NCBI GenBank assembly: GCA_013152795.1
Contig: JAADFS010000106.1
Coordinates: 1-16,247, forward strand
Reading direction: 5' to 3'
DNA length: 16,247 bases
Source: Deferribacteres bacterium
GTDB lineage: Bacteria > Nitrospirota > Thermodesulfovibrionia > UBA6902
Position 1 is the first letter of the stretch; each line of letters starts with the position of its first letter. Below, one piece after another: positions 1-7,947 of the stretch. Both the position numbers and the translations under genes were made by a program. The notes beneath the pieces are model-generated. The model searched no databases, was not told the DNA's origin, and saw only the letters and a list, made by a program, of their open reading frames with translations.

Positions 1-176
1 CCGTTGTCCGTGACCGTAAAAGACAAACAACAGAAACGGACACGGTTAACCGACACGGAGGACGGCCTTTTTCCCGTTATTTCCTGCAACAAGAACACAT
101 TTCCAATATCCCATCGCTTTATAAAGGTTTTACGGCAGCCTCCCTCGCCGCGTTTATGCAAGACCAGGGCTTACAC
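1..176. other. Gene-free region downstream of priA
   Basis: No credible gene: the open frames crossing it run into priA on the opposite strand. It contains a perfect 10-bp palindrome CGGTTAACCG at 43-52. Around it is a near direct repeat, CGGACACGG (37-45) and CCGACACGG (50-58). The first of these can also pair with positions 1-10 with one bulged T. A run of five T follows at 68-72. Together they could form a weak terminator or a protein-binding site at the end of the priA transcript, but no strong stem followed by a U-tract is visible on either strand. The right part (74-138) is one copy of the repeat annotated separately. Confidence 0.5.
74..138 (+). repeat. Dispersed intergenic repeat, copy 1
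   Basis: This segment aligns without gaps to 4987-5051 in the same orientation, with 57 of 65 positions identical by eye. The stretch 104-138 is a perfect 35-bp match to 5017-5051. The core includes the palindrome CTTTATAAAG (117-126). Similarity fades into a G/C-rich patch after 138, and a short GTTTATGC motif recurs further on in both copies (152-159 and 5080-5087). It lies 39 nt beyond the priA stop. The repeat is seen directly. Whether it is a MITE-like or REP-like element, a regulatory site or a duplication scar is unknown. Confidence 0.85.
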
Positions 177-2156
177 TTACATAAGATTGACCGGATCCAC
201 ATCAATATCGATTTTCATTCCCCTGGAGCCTTTCATGCTCTGCAGCACGGCCAATGCACGCTCACGCAGTTTTCTGGAATTTCTCCCCTTCAGTATAATA
301 TGCCATCTCCAGAAATTCCTGATCTTTTCAATCGGCGCCGGAGCCGGGCCGAGTATCTCGGCGTCTTTACCGGCGGGTGTGTGTTGTATCTTTTTTATCC
401 TCTCTGAGACAGCGGCAACGGCCTTTTCCCCTGCATCCCTGTCCCGGAAACTCAAAATAATCCTCAGCAGCTTGCCGGAAGGCGGATATGACAATTCTTT
501 CCGCTGTGCCATTTCCCTTTCGTAAAATCCCTTGTAATCATTATTCCTCACGTAATCAAAGACATAGTGCCCTGCCTCATAGGTCTGTATGTATGCCTTT
601 CCCGGCGCATCGCCCCGGCCGGACCTTCCCGCAAGCTGCGTGAAGAGCTGAAACGCCCTTTCCGCAGACCTGAAGTCCGGCATGTTCAGGGTGACATCAG
701 CGGAGATGATGGCGGAAAGGGTGACATCCGGGAAATCATGGCCCTTTGCCACCATCTGCGTGCCCAAAAGCAGGTCGATTTTTTTGTCCTCCATTTCCTT
801 GATGATGCTGTAGTGTGAAAATTTCCTGCGTGTGGTATCCCTGTCCATTCTCCGGACCGCAAGTTCCGGTATCAGTGCCTTGAGCTCTTCTTCGACTCTC
901 TGTGTGCCGGTGCCGAGATACTTTACTTTTGCACCCCCGCAGTTCGGGCACAGGTCGCCCGGTTTCAGGTATGAACCGCAGTAATGGCAGTTCAGGGTCC
1001 TCGTGTCCTTATGATATATAAGTGTTATGCTGCACGCAGGACATTTATATGTATGGCCGCAGTCGGCGCAGATGCAGAAAGGCGAGTATCCCCTCCTGTT
1101 AAGCATTATCAGGGACTGGTATCCGGCGGAAATGTTTTCTCTCAGGCTGGTTATGAGTTTATTTGAGAGCGAAAACGTCTGTTTGTCTTCAGTGGTCATG
1201 TCTATGATCTCAATCCGGGGCATGGATTTATGATCCACCCTGTTTTTAATTTCAAGGTATCTGAACTTCCCCTTACGGGCGGCATGGAATGCCTCCATGG
1301 ACGGTGTCGCGGAACCAAGGATTATCTTCATGCCCTCCAGCTTCGCCCTTGCAAGGGCCACGTCCCGCGCATTATACCGCAAGCCGTCGGACTGTTTGTA
1401 TGACGCCTCCTGTTCTTCATCTATGATGATCAGCCCGGCGTTTTCAAAAGGGGCGAATACGGCGCTCCTGACGCCGATAACCACCTTCGCCTCTCCGCTT
1501 CTCATTTTTTGCCAGTATCTTATACGTTCCCCGGCAGAGAGGCCGCTGTGGAAAAAAACGACCCTGTCACCAAAGCAGCTCCGCAGTCTGTCGATTATCT
1601 GCACGGTGACGGCGATTTCAGGCACGAGGACTATGGCCTGCCTGCCGGGAGGCAATGATTCAATGGCATTAACATAAACTTCCGTCTTGCCGCTGCCCGT
1701 GACCCCGTGAAGGAGAAAGACGCCCTTGTCCGTTCTATTTATCTCCTTCAATACCCTGCGCTGCGCCGGTGTAAGCTCAGGCGCTTCCTGCTTCCCTATA
1801 TCACCGGAATAAGTAATCCTCGGTTTCCCCGGCGTTTTCCCTGAAAAAAAAGCCGCGGGCACGGCATTCTTGAGGGCGAGGCCTGTGGTGGACATATAAT
1901 ACTGCCCGACCCACCTGATAAGCCTCAGTATGTTCTCCGGAATCAGCGGCTCGTCATCGAGGAGGGATTGTATTGACCTGAGGGTTTTCGACTTATCCGC
2001 CGGCTCGGCAGTAAATCCGGTGACGACCCCTGTCTTGTGACTTTTTTTAAAAGGCGCCGCCACCCGTGAACCACGCCTTATTTTCGACTCGAGTTCTCCG
2101 GGGACGATATATGTAAAGGCCTCCGCGTTTATAGGGAACAGGATGTTTGCAAACAT
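177..2156 (-). CDS. priA: Primosomal replication restart helicase PriA
   Basis: PriA is a superfamily 2 DNA helicase that recognises abandoned replication forks and reloads the replicative helicase. The 659-residue product starts with the 3'-DNA-end binding domain (about residues 1-100). The helicase core follows, with Walker A GVTGSGKT (151-158) and motif II at 246-249. Eight zinc-binding cysteines follow in CxxC pairs (C363/366, C372/375, C390/393, C403/406), then the second helicase lobe with TQMVAKGHDF and QLAGRSGRG. It is shorter than E. coli PriA (732 residues). Motif II reads DEEQ instead of the usual DEEH; the CAG codon is clear in the DNA. The ATG is preceded by AGGGAG with a 4-nt gap, and the upstream ATPase stop is 8 nt away, so the two are probably co-transcribed. 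Family assignment is secure. Confidence 0.96.
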   Translation of the reverse strand: MFANILFPINAEAFTYIVPGELESKIRRGSRVAAPFKKSHKTGVVTGFTAEPADKSKTLRSIQSLLDDEPLIPENILRLIRWVGQYYMSTTGLALKNAVPAAFFSGKTPGKPRITYSGDIGKQEAPELTPAQRRVLKEINRTDKGVFLLHGVTGSGKTEVYVNAIESLPPGRQAIVLVPEIAVTVQIIDRLRSCFGDRVVFFHSGLSAGERIRYWQKMRSGEAKVVIGVRSAVFAPFENAGLIIIDEEQEASYKQSDGLRYNARDVALARAKLEGMKIILGSATPSMEAFHAARKGKFRYLEIKNRVDHKSMPRIEIIDMTTEDKQTFSLSNKLITSLRENISAGYQSLIMLNRRGYSPFCICADCGHTYKCPACSITLIYHKDTRTLNCHYCGSYLKPGDLCPNCGGAKVKYLGTGTQRVEEELKALIPELAVRRMDRDTTRRKFSHYSIIKEMEDKKIDLLLGTQMVAKGHDFPDVTLSAIISADVTLNMPDFRSAERAFQLFTQLAGRSGRGDAPGKAYIQTYEAGHYVFDYVRNNDYKGFYEREMAQRKELSYPPSGKLLRIILSFRDRDAGEKAVAAVSERIKKIQHTPAGKDAEILGPAPAPIEKIRNFWRWHIILKGRNSRKLRERALAVLQSMKGSRGMKIDIDVDPVNLM

Positions 2157-2164
2157 GAGACTCC

Positions 2165-4834
2165 CTAAGCGTCATCCCGGGCTGTCTGCATCCGAAGCCT
2201 TCTCCTTCGGAACCATTTTTCCGTCTCGACTGCAAAGAATACGACGGATGAAAGCGCCAGCGAGATAAACAGTTCTCCGGCGGTAAGCGGGGCTGTTTTA
2301 AAGACAGGATTCAGAAAAGGCACGTATATTGTCGCCATCTGCAGGAGAAAAGTCAGCAAAACCGCACCGAGGAGCGGCCTGTTGGAAAACAGCCCCTGTT
2401 TAAAGAGCGACTCCGTCTCCGACCTGATGGCGAGGACATGCCCCATCTGGCTCAGCGACAGCACGGTAAACACCATGGTCTGCCAGTGCGTCCCGCCTGT
2501 TTTCATGAACCATGCCTGGGTAAAAATCGACACGCTCCCCATGAGGAGGCCCACCCAGAACAAATGGTAGCCGAGGCCGTGCGCGAATATGCTCTCCTTC
2601 GGGTGGCGGGGCGGCTTGTTCATAATCCCTTTTTCCCCCGGTTCCACTGCGAGGGCAAGGCCGGGCAGGCCGTCTGTTACAAGGTTGATCCACAATATAT
2701 GGATAGGAAGAAGGGGAATGGGCAGCCCCAGGAAAGGCGGCAGGAATATCGTCCATATCTCGCCGGAATTGCTCGTCATGGTGTATTTTATGAACTTGCG
2801 GATATTGTCGAATATCCGCCTGCCTTCCCTGACCGCCTTTACAATGGTGGCGAAATTGTCGTCAAGGAGTATCATGTGGGATGATTCCTTGGCCACATCC
2901 GTGCCCGTAATACCCATGGCGACTCCGATATCCGCCCTCTTCAGGGCAGGTGCATCATTAACACCGTCTCCCGTCATTGCAACGAACTCCCCCTTGTCCT
3001 GAAGGGCCCTGACTATTTTTATCTTCTGCTCGGGCGCCACCCTTGCATAGACCCTTATCTTCTCCACCCTTTCCCTGAATTCCTCAATGGAGAGCCTGTC
3101 GAGGTCGGCCCCTGTCATCACACCGTCCCCGTCATTGATTATCCCGAGCCTTCTTGCTATATTCTTTGCCGTAAGCGGATGATCACCGGTGATCATCACC
3201 GGTTTTATGCCCGCGGTCTTGCACATACTGACCGCCTCTTTTGCCTCTTCCCTCGGTGGATCCATCAGCCCTGCAAGGCCGAGGAATGTAAGCCCATTCT
3301 CCGCAGTCTCCGGCGTGATCTCTTCAGGCAGTGCCTCCCAGCGTCTCTCTGCAAATGCAAGTGTCCTTAATCCCTCGCTGGCCATCCTGTCGTTTACGGA
3401 TATGAGTTCTTTCCGGAACGCCTCCGTAAGCTCCACAGTTTTACCCATGTGGAGGATATGTGTGGATTTATCGAGAATCGATTCCAGGGCACCCTTTGTA
3501 AATGAGATGATCCGGGCGTCTTGAATCGCGGCTTTATTACGGACCTCATGAAATGTGGTCATGCATTTCCTGCCGGAGTCGAACGGGATTTCGGCCGTTC
3601 TCGGGAAATCCCGCTCGAGCCTGTTTTTATTGAATCCTCTTCTTTCCGCAGCTTCAAAAAGCGCTGTTTCCGTAGGATCACCTATTATCCGGCCGTCCCC
3701 GCCCTGAACCGCATCATTATTAAGCGCCATGGCGTAAAACAGGCCCGCCGGTTGAGAGCCGTGCGTGGAGAGTTCCTGTTCATCCGGATTTTTGAATACT
3801 CTTCCATTTACATATATTTCCTCGACGGTCATCCTGTTCAGGGTAAGCGTACCTGTTTTATCCGAACAGATGTAGGTGACGGAACCAAGTGTCTCGACCG
3901 CCGGGAGTTTTCTCACGAGGGCGTTCTGCCTGACCATCTTTTTAGCCCCCAGTGCAAGGGATATGGTTACCACTGCAGGCAGGGCCTCGGGGATGGCGGC
4001 TACGGCAAGGCTGACCGCAGTGAGAAACATTATCAGCGGCTGCTCGCCCCTCAGCAGGCCGGTTATGAAAACAATGGCGCAGATTGCAAGGACCGCAAGC
4101 CCGAGCCGCTGGCCGAATTTGGCAAGCCTCTTCTGAAGGGGTGTTTTAACCTCCTCCTCCCCCTGGAGCATGGCGGCTATTTTCCCGAGCTCGGTCTTCA
4201 TGCCCGTTGAAATCACGATGCCGGTGCCCCGGCCGTATGAAACGGTCGTGCCTTTAAAGGCCATGTTCCTCCTGTCCCCGAGCGGTATAGATTCGCCGCT
4301 GAGTGTCTCGGCGGTTTTATCAACCGGAACGGATTCGCCCGTGAGCGCAGCCTCTTCGATCCTGATCTGTGCGGCCTCCGTAAGACGCATATCAGCCGGA
4401 ACTATTTTGCCGGCTTCAAGCAGGACCATGTCTCCCGGCACAAGCTCGGATGCATTGATATCCACGGGTTTCCTGTCCCTGAGCACCAGCGCCGTGGGCG
4501 CGGCCATTTCCTTCAATGCCCTCATCGCCTTCTCGGCACGGTACTCCTGGACAAAACCGATAATTGCGTTGAGGATTACAATAACCACGATGGCGATTGT
4601 ATCGGATAATTCCCCCATCATGCCCGAGACCACGGCAGCAGCTATAAGGATCATGATCATGAAATCCTTGAACTGATCGAGGAACATCATGAAAGCAGTC
4701 TTTTTACCGGTCTCCTGAAGTACATTGGGACCGTACTCATCAAGTCTTTTCGCCGCGTCATCGGAGGACAGTCCCTCGGAAGAGGATTTCAGATACTCGA
4801 AAATCTCTTTAATATCTTTCTGGTGCCAGTTCAA
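2165..4834 (-). CDS. Type IIA cation-transporting P-type ATPase (Ca2+-like)
   Basis: An integral membrane pump of 889 residues that couples ATP hydrolysis to cation export. Visible elements, in order: N-terminal cation-ATPase domain with the conserved Trp at residue 3, M1-M2, actuator loop TGES (165-168), M4 motif PEALP (from P282), phosphorylation motif DKTGT (D325), KGAL in the nucleotide domain (447-450), the hinge TGDGVNDAP (621-629), and M5-M10 to the end. Residues matching the SERCA Ca2+ ligands are present: E283 in M4, N689 and E692 in M5, N717 and D721 in M6. Calcium is therefore the best guess, though bacterial relatives also move Na+ or other ions. The start is TTG: AAAGG (plus-strand 4843-4847) sits 8 nt upstream, and this start keeps the family's N-terminal Trp. 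priA follows by 8 nt. Confidence 0.93.
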   Translation of the reverse strand: MNWHQKDIKEIFEYLKSSSEGLSSDDAAKRLDEYGPNVLQETGKKTAFMMFLDQFKDFMIMILIAAAVVSGMMGELSDTIAIVVIVILNAIIGFVQEYRAEKAMRALKEMAAPTALVLRDRKPVDINASELVPGDMVLLEAGKIVPADMRLTEAAQIRIEEAALTGESVPVDKTAETLSGESIPLGDRRNMAFKGTTVSYGRGTGIVISTGMKTELGKIAAMLQGEEEVKTPLQKRLAKFGQRLGLAVLAICAIVFITGLLRGEQPLIMFLTAVSLAVAAIPEALPAVVTISLALGAKKMVRQNALVRKLPAVETLGSVTYICSDKTGTLTLNRMTVEEIYVNGRVFKNPDEQELSTHGSQPAGLFYAMALNNDAVQGGDGRIIGDPTETALFEAAERRGFNKNRLERDFPRTAEIPFDSGRKCMTTFHEVRNKAAIQDARIISFTKGALESILDKSTHILHMGKTVELTEAFRKELISVNDRMASEGLRTLAFAERRWEALPEEITPETAENGLTFLGLAGLMDPPREEAKEAVSMCKTAGIKPVMITGDHPLTAKNIARRLGIINDGDGVMTGADLDRLSIEEFRERVEKIRVYARVAPEQKIKIVRALQDKGEFVAMTGDGVNDAPALKRADIGVAMGITGTDVAKESSHMILLDDNFATIVKAVREGRRIFDNIRKFIKYTMTSNSGEIWTIFLPPFLGLPIPLLPIHILWINLVTDGLPGLALAVEPGEKGIMNKPPRHPKESIFAHGLGYHLFWVGLLMGSVSIFTQAWFMKTGGTHWQTMVFTVLSLSQMGHVLAIRSETESLFKQGLFSNRPLLGAVLLTFLLQMATIYVPFLNPVFKTAPLTAGELFISLALSSVVFFAVETEKWFRRRRLRMQTARDDA

Positions 4835-4891
4835 AATCTATACCTTTCTTTGTTTTCTTTACCTTACAGTGGCATAAAAACATCGCCTGCG

Positions 4892-4907
4892 GGCAGGAGG
4901 GCCTGCC
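4892..4907. repeat. Hairpin GGCAGG-AGGG-CCTGCC
   Basis: A perfect 6-bp inverted repeat with a 4-nt loop, 58 nt upstream of the ATPase start. An overlapping alternative pairing uses CCTGC at 4886-4890. The arms are identical to those of the hairpin at 5047-5062. No U-tract follows on the plus strand, so a terminator role is not supported. Confidence 0.55.
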
Positions 4908-4986
4908 GGAAAAGCTTTATCTGCGATACCTTCAGGAAATACTTTGCATTTGCACAGCATATTGACATCTTTTGCAATTTCACTCT

Positions 4987-5051
4987 CCGTTAATTCCTGC
5001 AATAAAGAGTTATTTTCAATATCCCATCGCTTTATAAAGGTTTTACGGCAG
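4987..5051 (+). repeat. Dispersed intergenic repeat, copy 2
   Basis: Second copy of the element at 74-138, same orientation, 57 of 65 positions identical, with a perfect 35-bp core at 5017-5051. Here the core runs directly into a perfect hairpin GGCAGG-CTCT-CCTGCC (5047-5062). In copy 1 the equivalent position has a weaker CGGC/GCCG stem. Together the two copies bracket the ATPase-priA gene pair. Function unknown. Confidence 0.85.
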
Positions 5052-5062
5052 GCTCTCCTGCC
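5047..5062. repeat. Hairpin GGCAGG-CTCT-CCTGCC
   Basis: A perfect 6-bp inverted repeat with a 4-nt loop at the right edge of repeat copy 2. Its arms match those of the hairpin at 4892-4907. It may be part of the repeated element rather than a gene-specific signal. Confidence 0.55.
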
Positions 5063-5262
5063 ATGTATGCCACATTAAGGTTTATGCGAAAATCTCCCAA
5101 AAATCCACCGCTCTGCCGGCGGAGACCCTGTAATCCCCGTCCGGCAAAGAGGGGAATCAGAGAAATTTTCATTTATTTAGCAGGAAGTTATCTGTTATTA
5201 GTTATCTCCTGGTTTTCTCTGCAATAATGATTTTAATACAATTAGCAAAAATTATTCATATA

Positions 5263-5306
5263 TTGACATATTTCGTTTGACAGTAAAGTATGCTCTATGC
5301 TACTGT
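5263..5306 (+). promoter_or_regulatory. Candidate fhs promoter region
   Basis: Two consensus -35 hexamers TTGACA occur at 5263-5268 and 5277-5282. The possible -10 partners are weak: TATGCT at 5289-5294 (20-nt spacer from the first) and TACTGT at 5301-5306 (18-nt spacer from the second). If used, the fhs leader would be about 160 nt long. The hexamers are seen; promoter function is inferred. Confidence 0.3.
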
Positions 5307-5473
5307 TTTATACTTCATAGCCCGGTGTTGTCATCAGCCCACACCAGAACAGAGAGCAGGGTTTAAACTCTGACTGACACCGAACATCATCGCCCTGTAA
5401 CAAAACTGAATACGTTGTCCTTAACTGCAGGGATAAAACAACTTCGAAACACAACAAAAGGAGGAAAATTAAA

Positions 5474-7279
5474 ATGCCGCTTGATCCAACCAAACATGCC
5501 GACTGGGAAATTGCTGAAGCTGCAGAAGCCGACATGAAGACAGTTTACCGGTTAGGAGAAGAACTGGGGCTCGAAAAGGAAGAACTTCTGCCCCACGGCC
5601 ATTATGTAGCAAAACTGGATTTCAAGAGAATCCTTGAACGCCTGAAGGATAAACCCGACTGCAAGTATGTTGACGTCACTGCAATAACACCTACACCGCT
5701 GGGCGAGGGTAAATCCACGACCACCATGGGACTTACACAGGGGCTCGGTAAGAGAAACAAAAACGTTATAGCCGCCATCAGGCAGCCTTCCGGCGGCCCT
5801 ACCATGAACATAAAGGGCTCGGCCGCTGGGGGAGGACTCAGCCAGTGTATACCACTGACCCCTTTTTCACTGGGTCTCACCGGTGATATCAATGCGATCA
5901 TGAATGCTCACAACCTCGCAATGGTGGCCCTGACCTCAAGAATACAGCACGAGTTCAATTACGATGACGAGCAGTGGGCCAAACGCAAACAGAAACGCCT
6001 CAACATAGACCCCCGCAACGTGGAGATGAAGTGGATAATAGACTTCTGCGCCCAAGCCCTGAGGGATATAACCATAGGCCACGGCGGCAAGATGGACGGA
6101 TTCATGATGAAATCGGGTTTTGCAATAGCCGTCTCCTCAGAGGTCATGGCGATACTGTCCGTTGCAACAGACCTCAAGGACATGAGGGAGCGCATGGGCA
6201 GAATCGTTGTCGCTTACGACAAAAAGGGCAATCCCGTGACCACCGAGGACCTTGAGGTTGCAGGAGCAATGACCGCCTGGATGGTCGAGGCGCTTAATCC
6301 CAACCTGATGCAGACCCTCGAGGGGCAGCCGGTGCTGGTACACGCAGGACCTTTTGCAAACATTGCAATAGGGCAGTCTTCAATAATCGCGGACAGGGTC
6401 GGTCTCAAACTCGGCGAGTATCATCTTACGGAGTCCGGGTTCGGCGCTGATATAGGTTTTGAAAAGTTCTGGAATCTGAAATGCAGGTTCTCCGGACTCA
6501 AACCGAATGCCGCGGTCCTCGTCGCCACAATCCGGGCGCTGAAATGTCACGGCGGAGCCCCTATCCCCGTACCGGGAAGGCCGATGCCCGAGGAGTACAT
6601 GAAAGAAAACGTCGGCTGGGTCGAGGAAGGATGCAAAAACCTCGTCCACCATATCAACACTGTGAAGAAGGCGGGAATCAACCCTGTGGTATGTATCAAT
6701 GCATTCTATACAGACACGAATAACGAGATCAATGCCGTAAGAAGAATCGCCGAGGAAGCCGGTGCGCGCGTGGCTGTATCAAAGCACTGGCAGTACGGCG
6801 GCGACGGCGCGCTTGAGCTGGCAGACGCCGTAATAGATGCATGCAATGAGCCCAATGACTTCAAATTCCTCTACGAGCTCGATACACCCGTCAGGACGCG
6901 CATAGAGATGATAGCCGAGCAGGTATACGGCGCCGACGGTGTTGAGTACACGCCGGAGGCCCTTGCAAAGGCCAAGAGGATGGAGGCCGACCCCGAGATT
7001 TCCAAACTCGGCACCTGCATGGTCAAGACACATCTGAGCCTCTCGGATAACCCCAACCTCAAGGGGGTCCCCACGGGGTGGAAACTGCTCGTGAGGGACA
7101 TTCTCACCTACAAAGGTGCAGGGTTTATCGTTCCTGTAGCAGGGGCGATAAAACTCATGCCGGGCACAAGCTCCGACCCCGCTTACAGACGGGTGGATGT
7201 GGATACGGAAACAGGCAAAGTGAAGGGTTATTCTAAAGATCGAATCTCCAGCAGCCCCTGTTATTGTCGTCTGCAGTAG
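5474..7279 (+). CDS. fhs: Formate-tetrahydrofolate ligase
   Basis: This enzyme joins formate to tetrahydrofolate using ATP, giving 10-formyl-THF in the cytoplasm. It is the entry step of the methyl branch of the Wood-Ljungdahl pathway and also supplies purine synthesis. The family nucleotide-binding loop TPTPLGEGKST spans residues 72-82, followed by the conserved KGSAAGGG (114-121) and LTGDINAI (135-142) segments. The ATG has a strong AAGGAGG site 9 nt upstream (5458-5464). At 601 residues it is slightly long: after a family-like ending GKVKGYS there are 13 extra residues that run into the terminator hairpin, and the TAG stop sits in the hairpin loop. It appears to be a single-gene transcription unit. 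The corrinoid-activation gene elsewhere in the window supports a one-carbon role but does not prove autotrophy. Confidence 0.96.
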   Translation: MPLDPTKHADWEIAEAAEADMKTVYRLGEELGLEKEELLPHGHYVAKLDFKRILERLKDKPDCKYVDVTAITPTPLGEGKSTTTMGLTQGLGKRNKNVIAAIRQPSGGPTMNIKGSAAGGGLSQCIPLTPFSLGLTGDINAIMNAHNLAMVALTSRIQHEFNYDDEQWAKRKQKRLNIDPRNVEMKWIIDFCAQALRDITIGHGGKMDGFMMKSGFAIAVSSEVMAILSVATDLKDMRERMGRIVVAYDKKGNPVTTEDLEVAGAMTAWMVEALNPNLMQTLEGQPVLVHAGPFANIAIGQSSIIADRVGLKLGEYHLTESGFGADIGFEKFWNLKCRFSGLKPNAAVLVATIRALKCHGGAPIPVPGRPMPEEYMKENVGWVEEGCKNLVHHINTVKKAGINPVVCINAFYTDTNNEINAVRRIAEEAGARVAVSKHWQYGGDGALELADAVIDACNEPNDFKFLYELDTPVRTRIEMIAEQVYGADGVEYTPEALAKAKRMEADPEISKLGTCMVKTHLSLSDNPNLKGVPTGWKLLVRDILTYKGAGFIVPVAGAIKLMPGTSSDPAYRRVDVDTETGKVKGYSKDRISSSPCYCRLQ

Positions 7280-7300
7280 CAGGGGCTGTTGATTTTCTTA
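7249..7300 (+). terminator. Intrinsic terminator of fhs
   Basis: The arms 7249-7260 and 7280-7291 form a 12-bp stem, including one G-T wobble, around a core CAGCCCCTG/CAGGGGCTG. The loop is 19 nt and contains the fhs stop codon (7277-7279). A T-rich stretch, GATTTTCTTA, follows. The 5' arm is coding sequence, so ribosomes terminating on fhs would cover part of the stem. Confidence 0.8.
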
Positions 7301-7384
7301 ATGTTATTGATTAATAATTAATTTGTAACATTTTAATTTAAAAAACTTTTTCCTGCATCGATATTTGACGGGGCGGTTCTCTTT

Positions 7385-7930
7385 ATGGTTGGAAATCTTC
7401 CCAACTTGTTGACTCTTGCAAGGATATTGCTCCTGCCGTTCTTTGCTGCTACTCTTATTTATGAAGAGTATCAATACGCCCTGCTGCTTTTTATCGCAGC
7501 CTCTGTCACGGATTTTCTCGACGGGCTTGTTGCGAGGATAAAAAGGCAGATAACATACTTTGGCAGGATACTGGATCCTGTGGCGGACAAATTTTTCCTG
7601 ATCACATCTTTTGTGGTGATGAGCATCCTGGGATTGATTCCCAAATGGCTTACAATTGTTGTCATCAGCAAGGATTTGATTGTCGTTACAGGCTGTATTA
7701 TACTTTATTTTGTCACTCACAATCTGAAAATCGAGCCGAGTCTGCTGGGCAAGGTTTCAAGCGCCTGCCAGTTCATCCTGCTCGGGCTGGTTCTGCTTGC
7801 CCGCAATATGGATGAAGGGACAAAGGTACCGGAGTTTCTGTTTCTTGCAGTTGCTGTGTTAACCGGCCTGTCAGGGCTCGGTTATGTTTACAACGGGCTG
7901 AAAACAGCCGGTGCTGAGAACACAAAATAA
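7385..7930 (+). CDS. pgsA: CDP-alcohol phosphatidyltransferase, likely PgsA
   Basis: Probable CDP-diacylglycerol-glycerol-3-phosphate 3-phosphatidyltransferase, making phosphatidylglycerol phosphate in the inner membrane. The 181-residue, strongly hydrophobic protein carries the full family signature D-G-x2-A-R-x8-G-x3-D-x3-D: D46, G47, A50, R51, G60, D64 and D68, with the extra upstream D43. The N-terminal NLPNLLTLARILLLP is typical of PgsA. Several membrane helices are evident across residues 8-175. The start has a modest GGGGCGG site (7370-7376). The region just upstream is AT-rich and follows the fhs terminator, so a separate promoter is expected although no clear hexamers are visible. 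It heads a three-gene cluster. Another CDP-alcohol transferase, such as a synthase for a different head group, cannot be fully excluded. Confidence 0.85.
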   Translation: MVGNLPNLLTLARILLLPFFAATLIYEEYQYALLLFIAASVTDFLDGLVARIKRQITYFGRILDPVADKFFLITSFVVMSILGLIPKWLTIVVISKDLIVVTGCIILYFVTHNLKIEPSLLGKVSSACQFILLGLVLLARNMDEGTKVPEFLFLAVAVLTGLSGLGYVYNGLKTAGAENTK

Positions 7931-7947
7931 TTGGGGGGATCAATCAG

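Larger units (their letters stand above)
4835..5473. other. 639-nt intergenic region between the ATPase and fhs
   Basis: I see no gene here. It must carry the promoter of the ATPase-priA unit (minus strand) and that of fhs (plus strand). Structured elements include two hairpins with identical arms GGCAGG/CCTGCC (4892-4907, 5047-5062), repeat copy 2, and a near-palindrome at 5111-5124. TGCCGG (5114-5119) can pair with CCGGCA (5141-5146) while TCCCC (5134-5138) pairs with GGGGA (5151-5155), an arrangement that could form an H-type pseudoknot. AGTTATCT is directly repeated at 5186-5193 and 5200-5207. Nearer fhs, small inverted repeats occur: GGTGT/ACACC (5324-5345) and CAGAG/CTCTG (5350-5372). 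None matches a riboswitch class I know. Confidence 0.6.

Noticed and set aside
1..72. Strong intrinsic terminator after priA
   Set aside because: The stem CGG-TTAA-CCG is only three pairs when looped, and the T-run orientation does not fit the priA transcript well.
4..525. Plus-strand open frame of 173 codons at the left edge
   Set aside because: Most of it is antisense to priA, it has no recognisable domain or ribosome binding site, and priA is unmistakable on the other strand.
4886..4907. Similarity to the B12-box of cobalamin riboswitches
   Set aside because: Only the short CAGGAG/CCTGCC pattern resembles it, with wrong spacing. The upstream sequence that should hold the rest of the aptamer is ATPase coding sequence.
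74..5051. Repeat pair as part of a CRISPR array
   Set aside because: There are only two imperfect copies almost 5 kb apart with genes between them and no spacer-sized periodicity.
5315..5473. Tetrahydrofolate riboswitch in the fhs leader
   Set aside because: Small inverted repeats exist, but I could not match the conserved bases of any known THF riboswitch class.
7304..7720. Minus-strand open frame of 138 codons
   Set aside because: It is antisense to pgsA, which has a complete catalytic signature, and its lysine-rich translation shows no domain.
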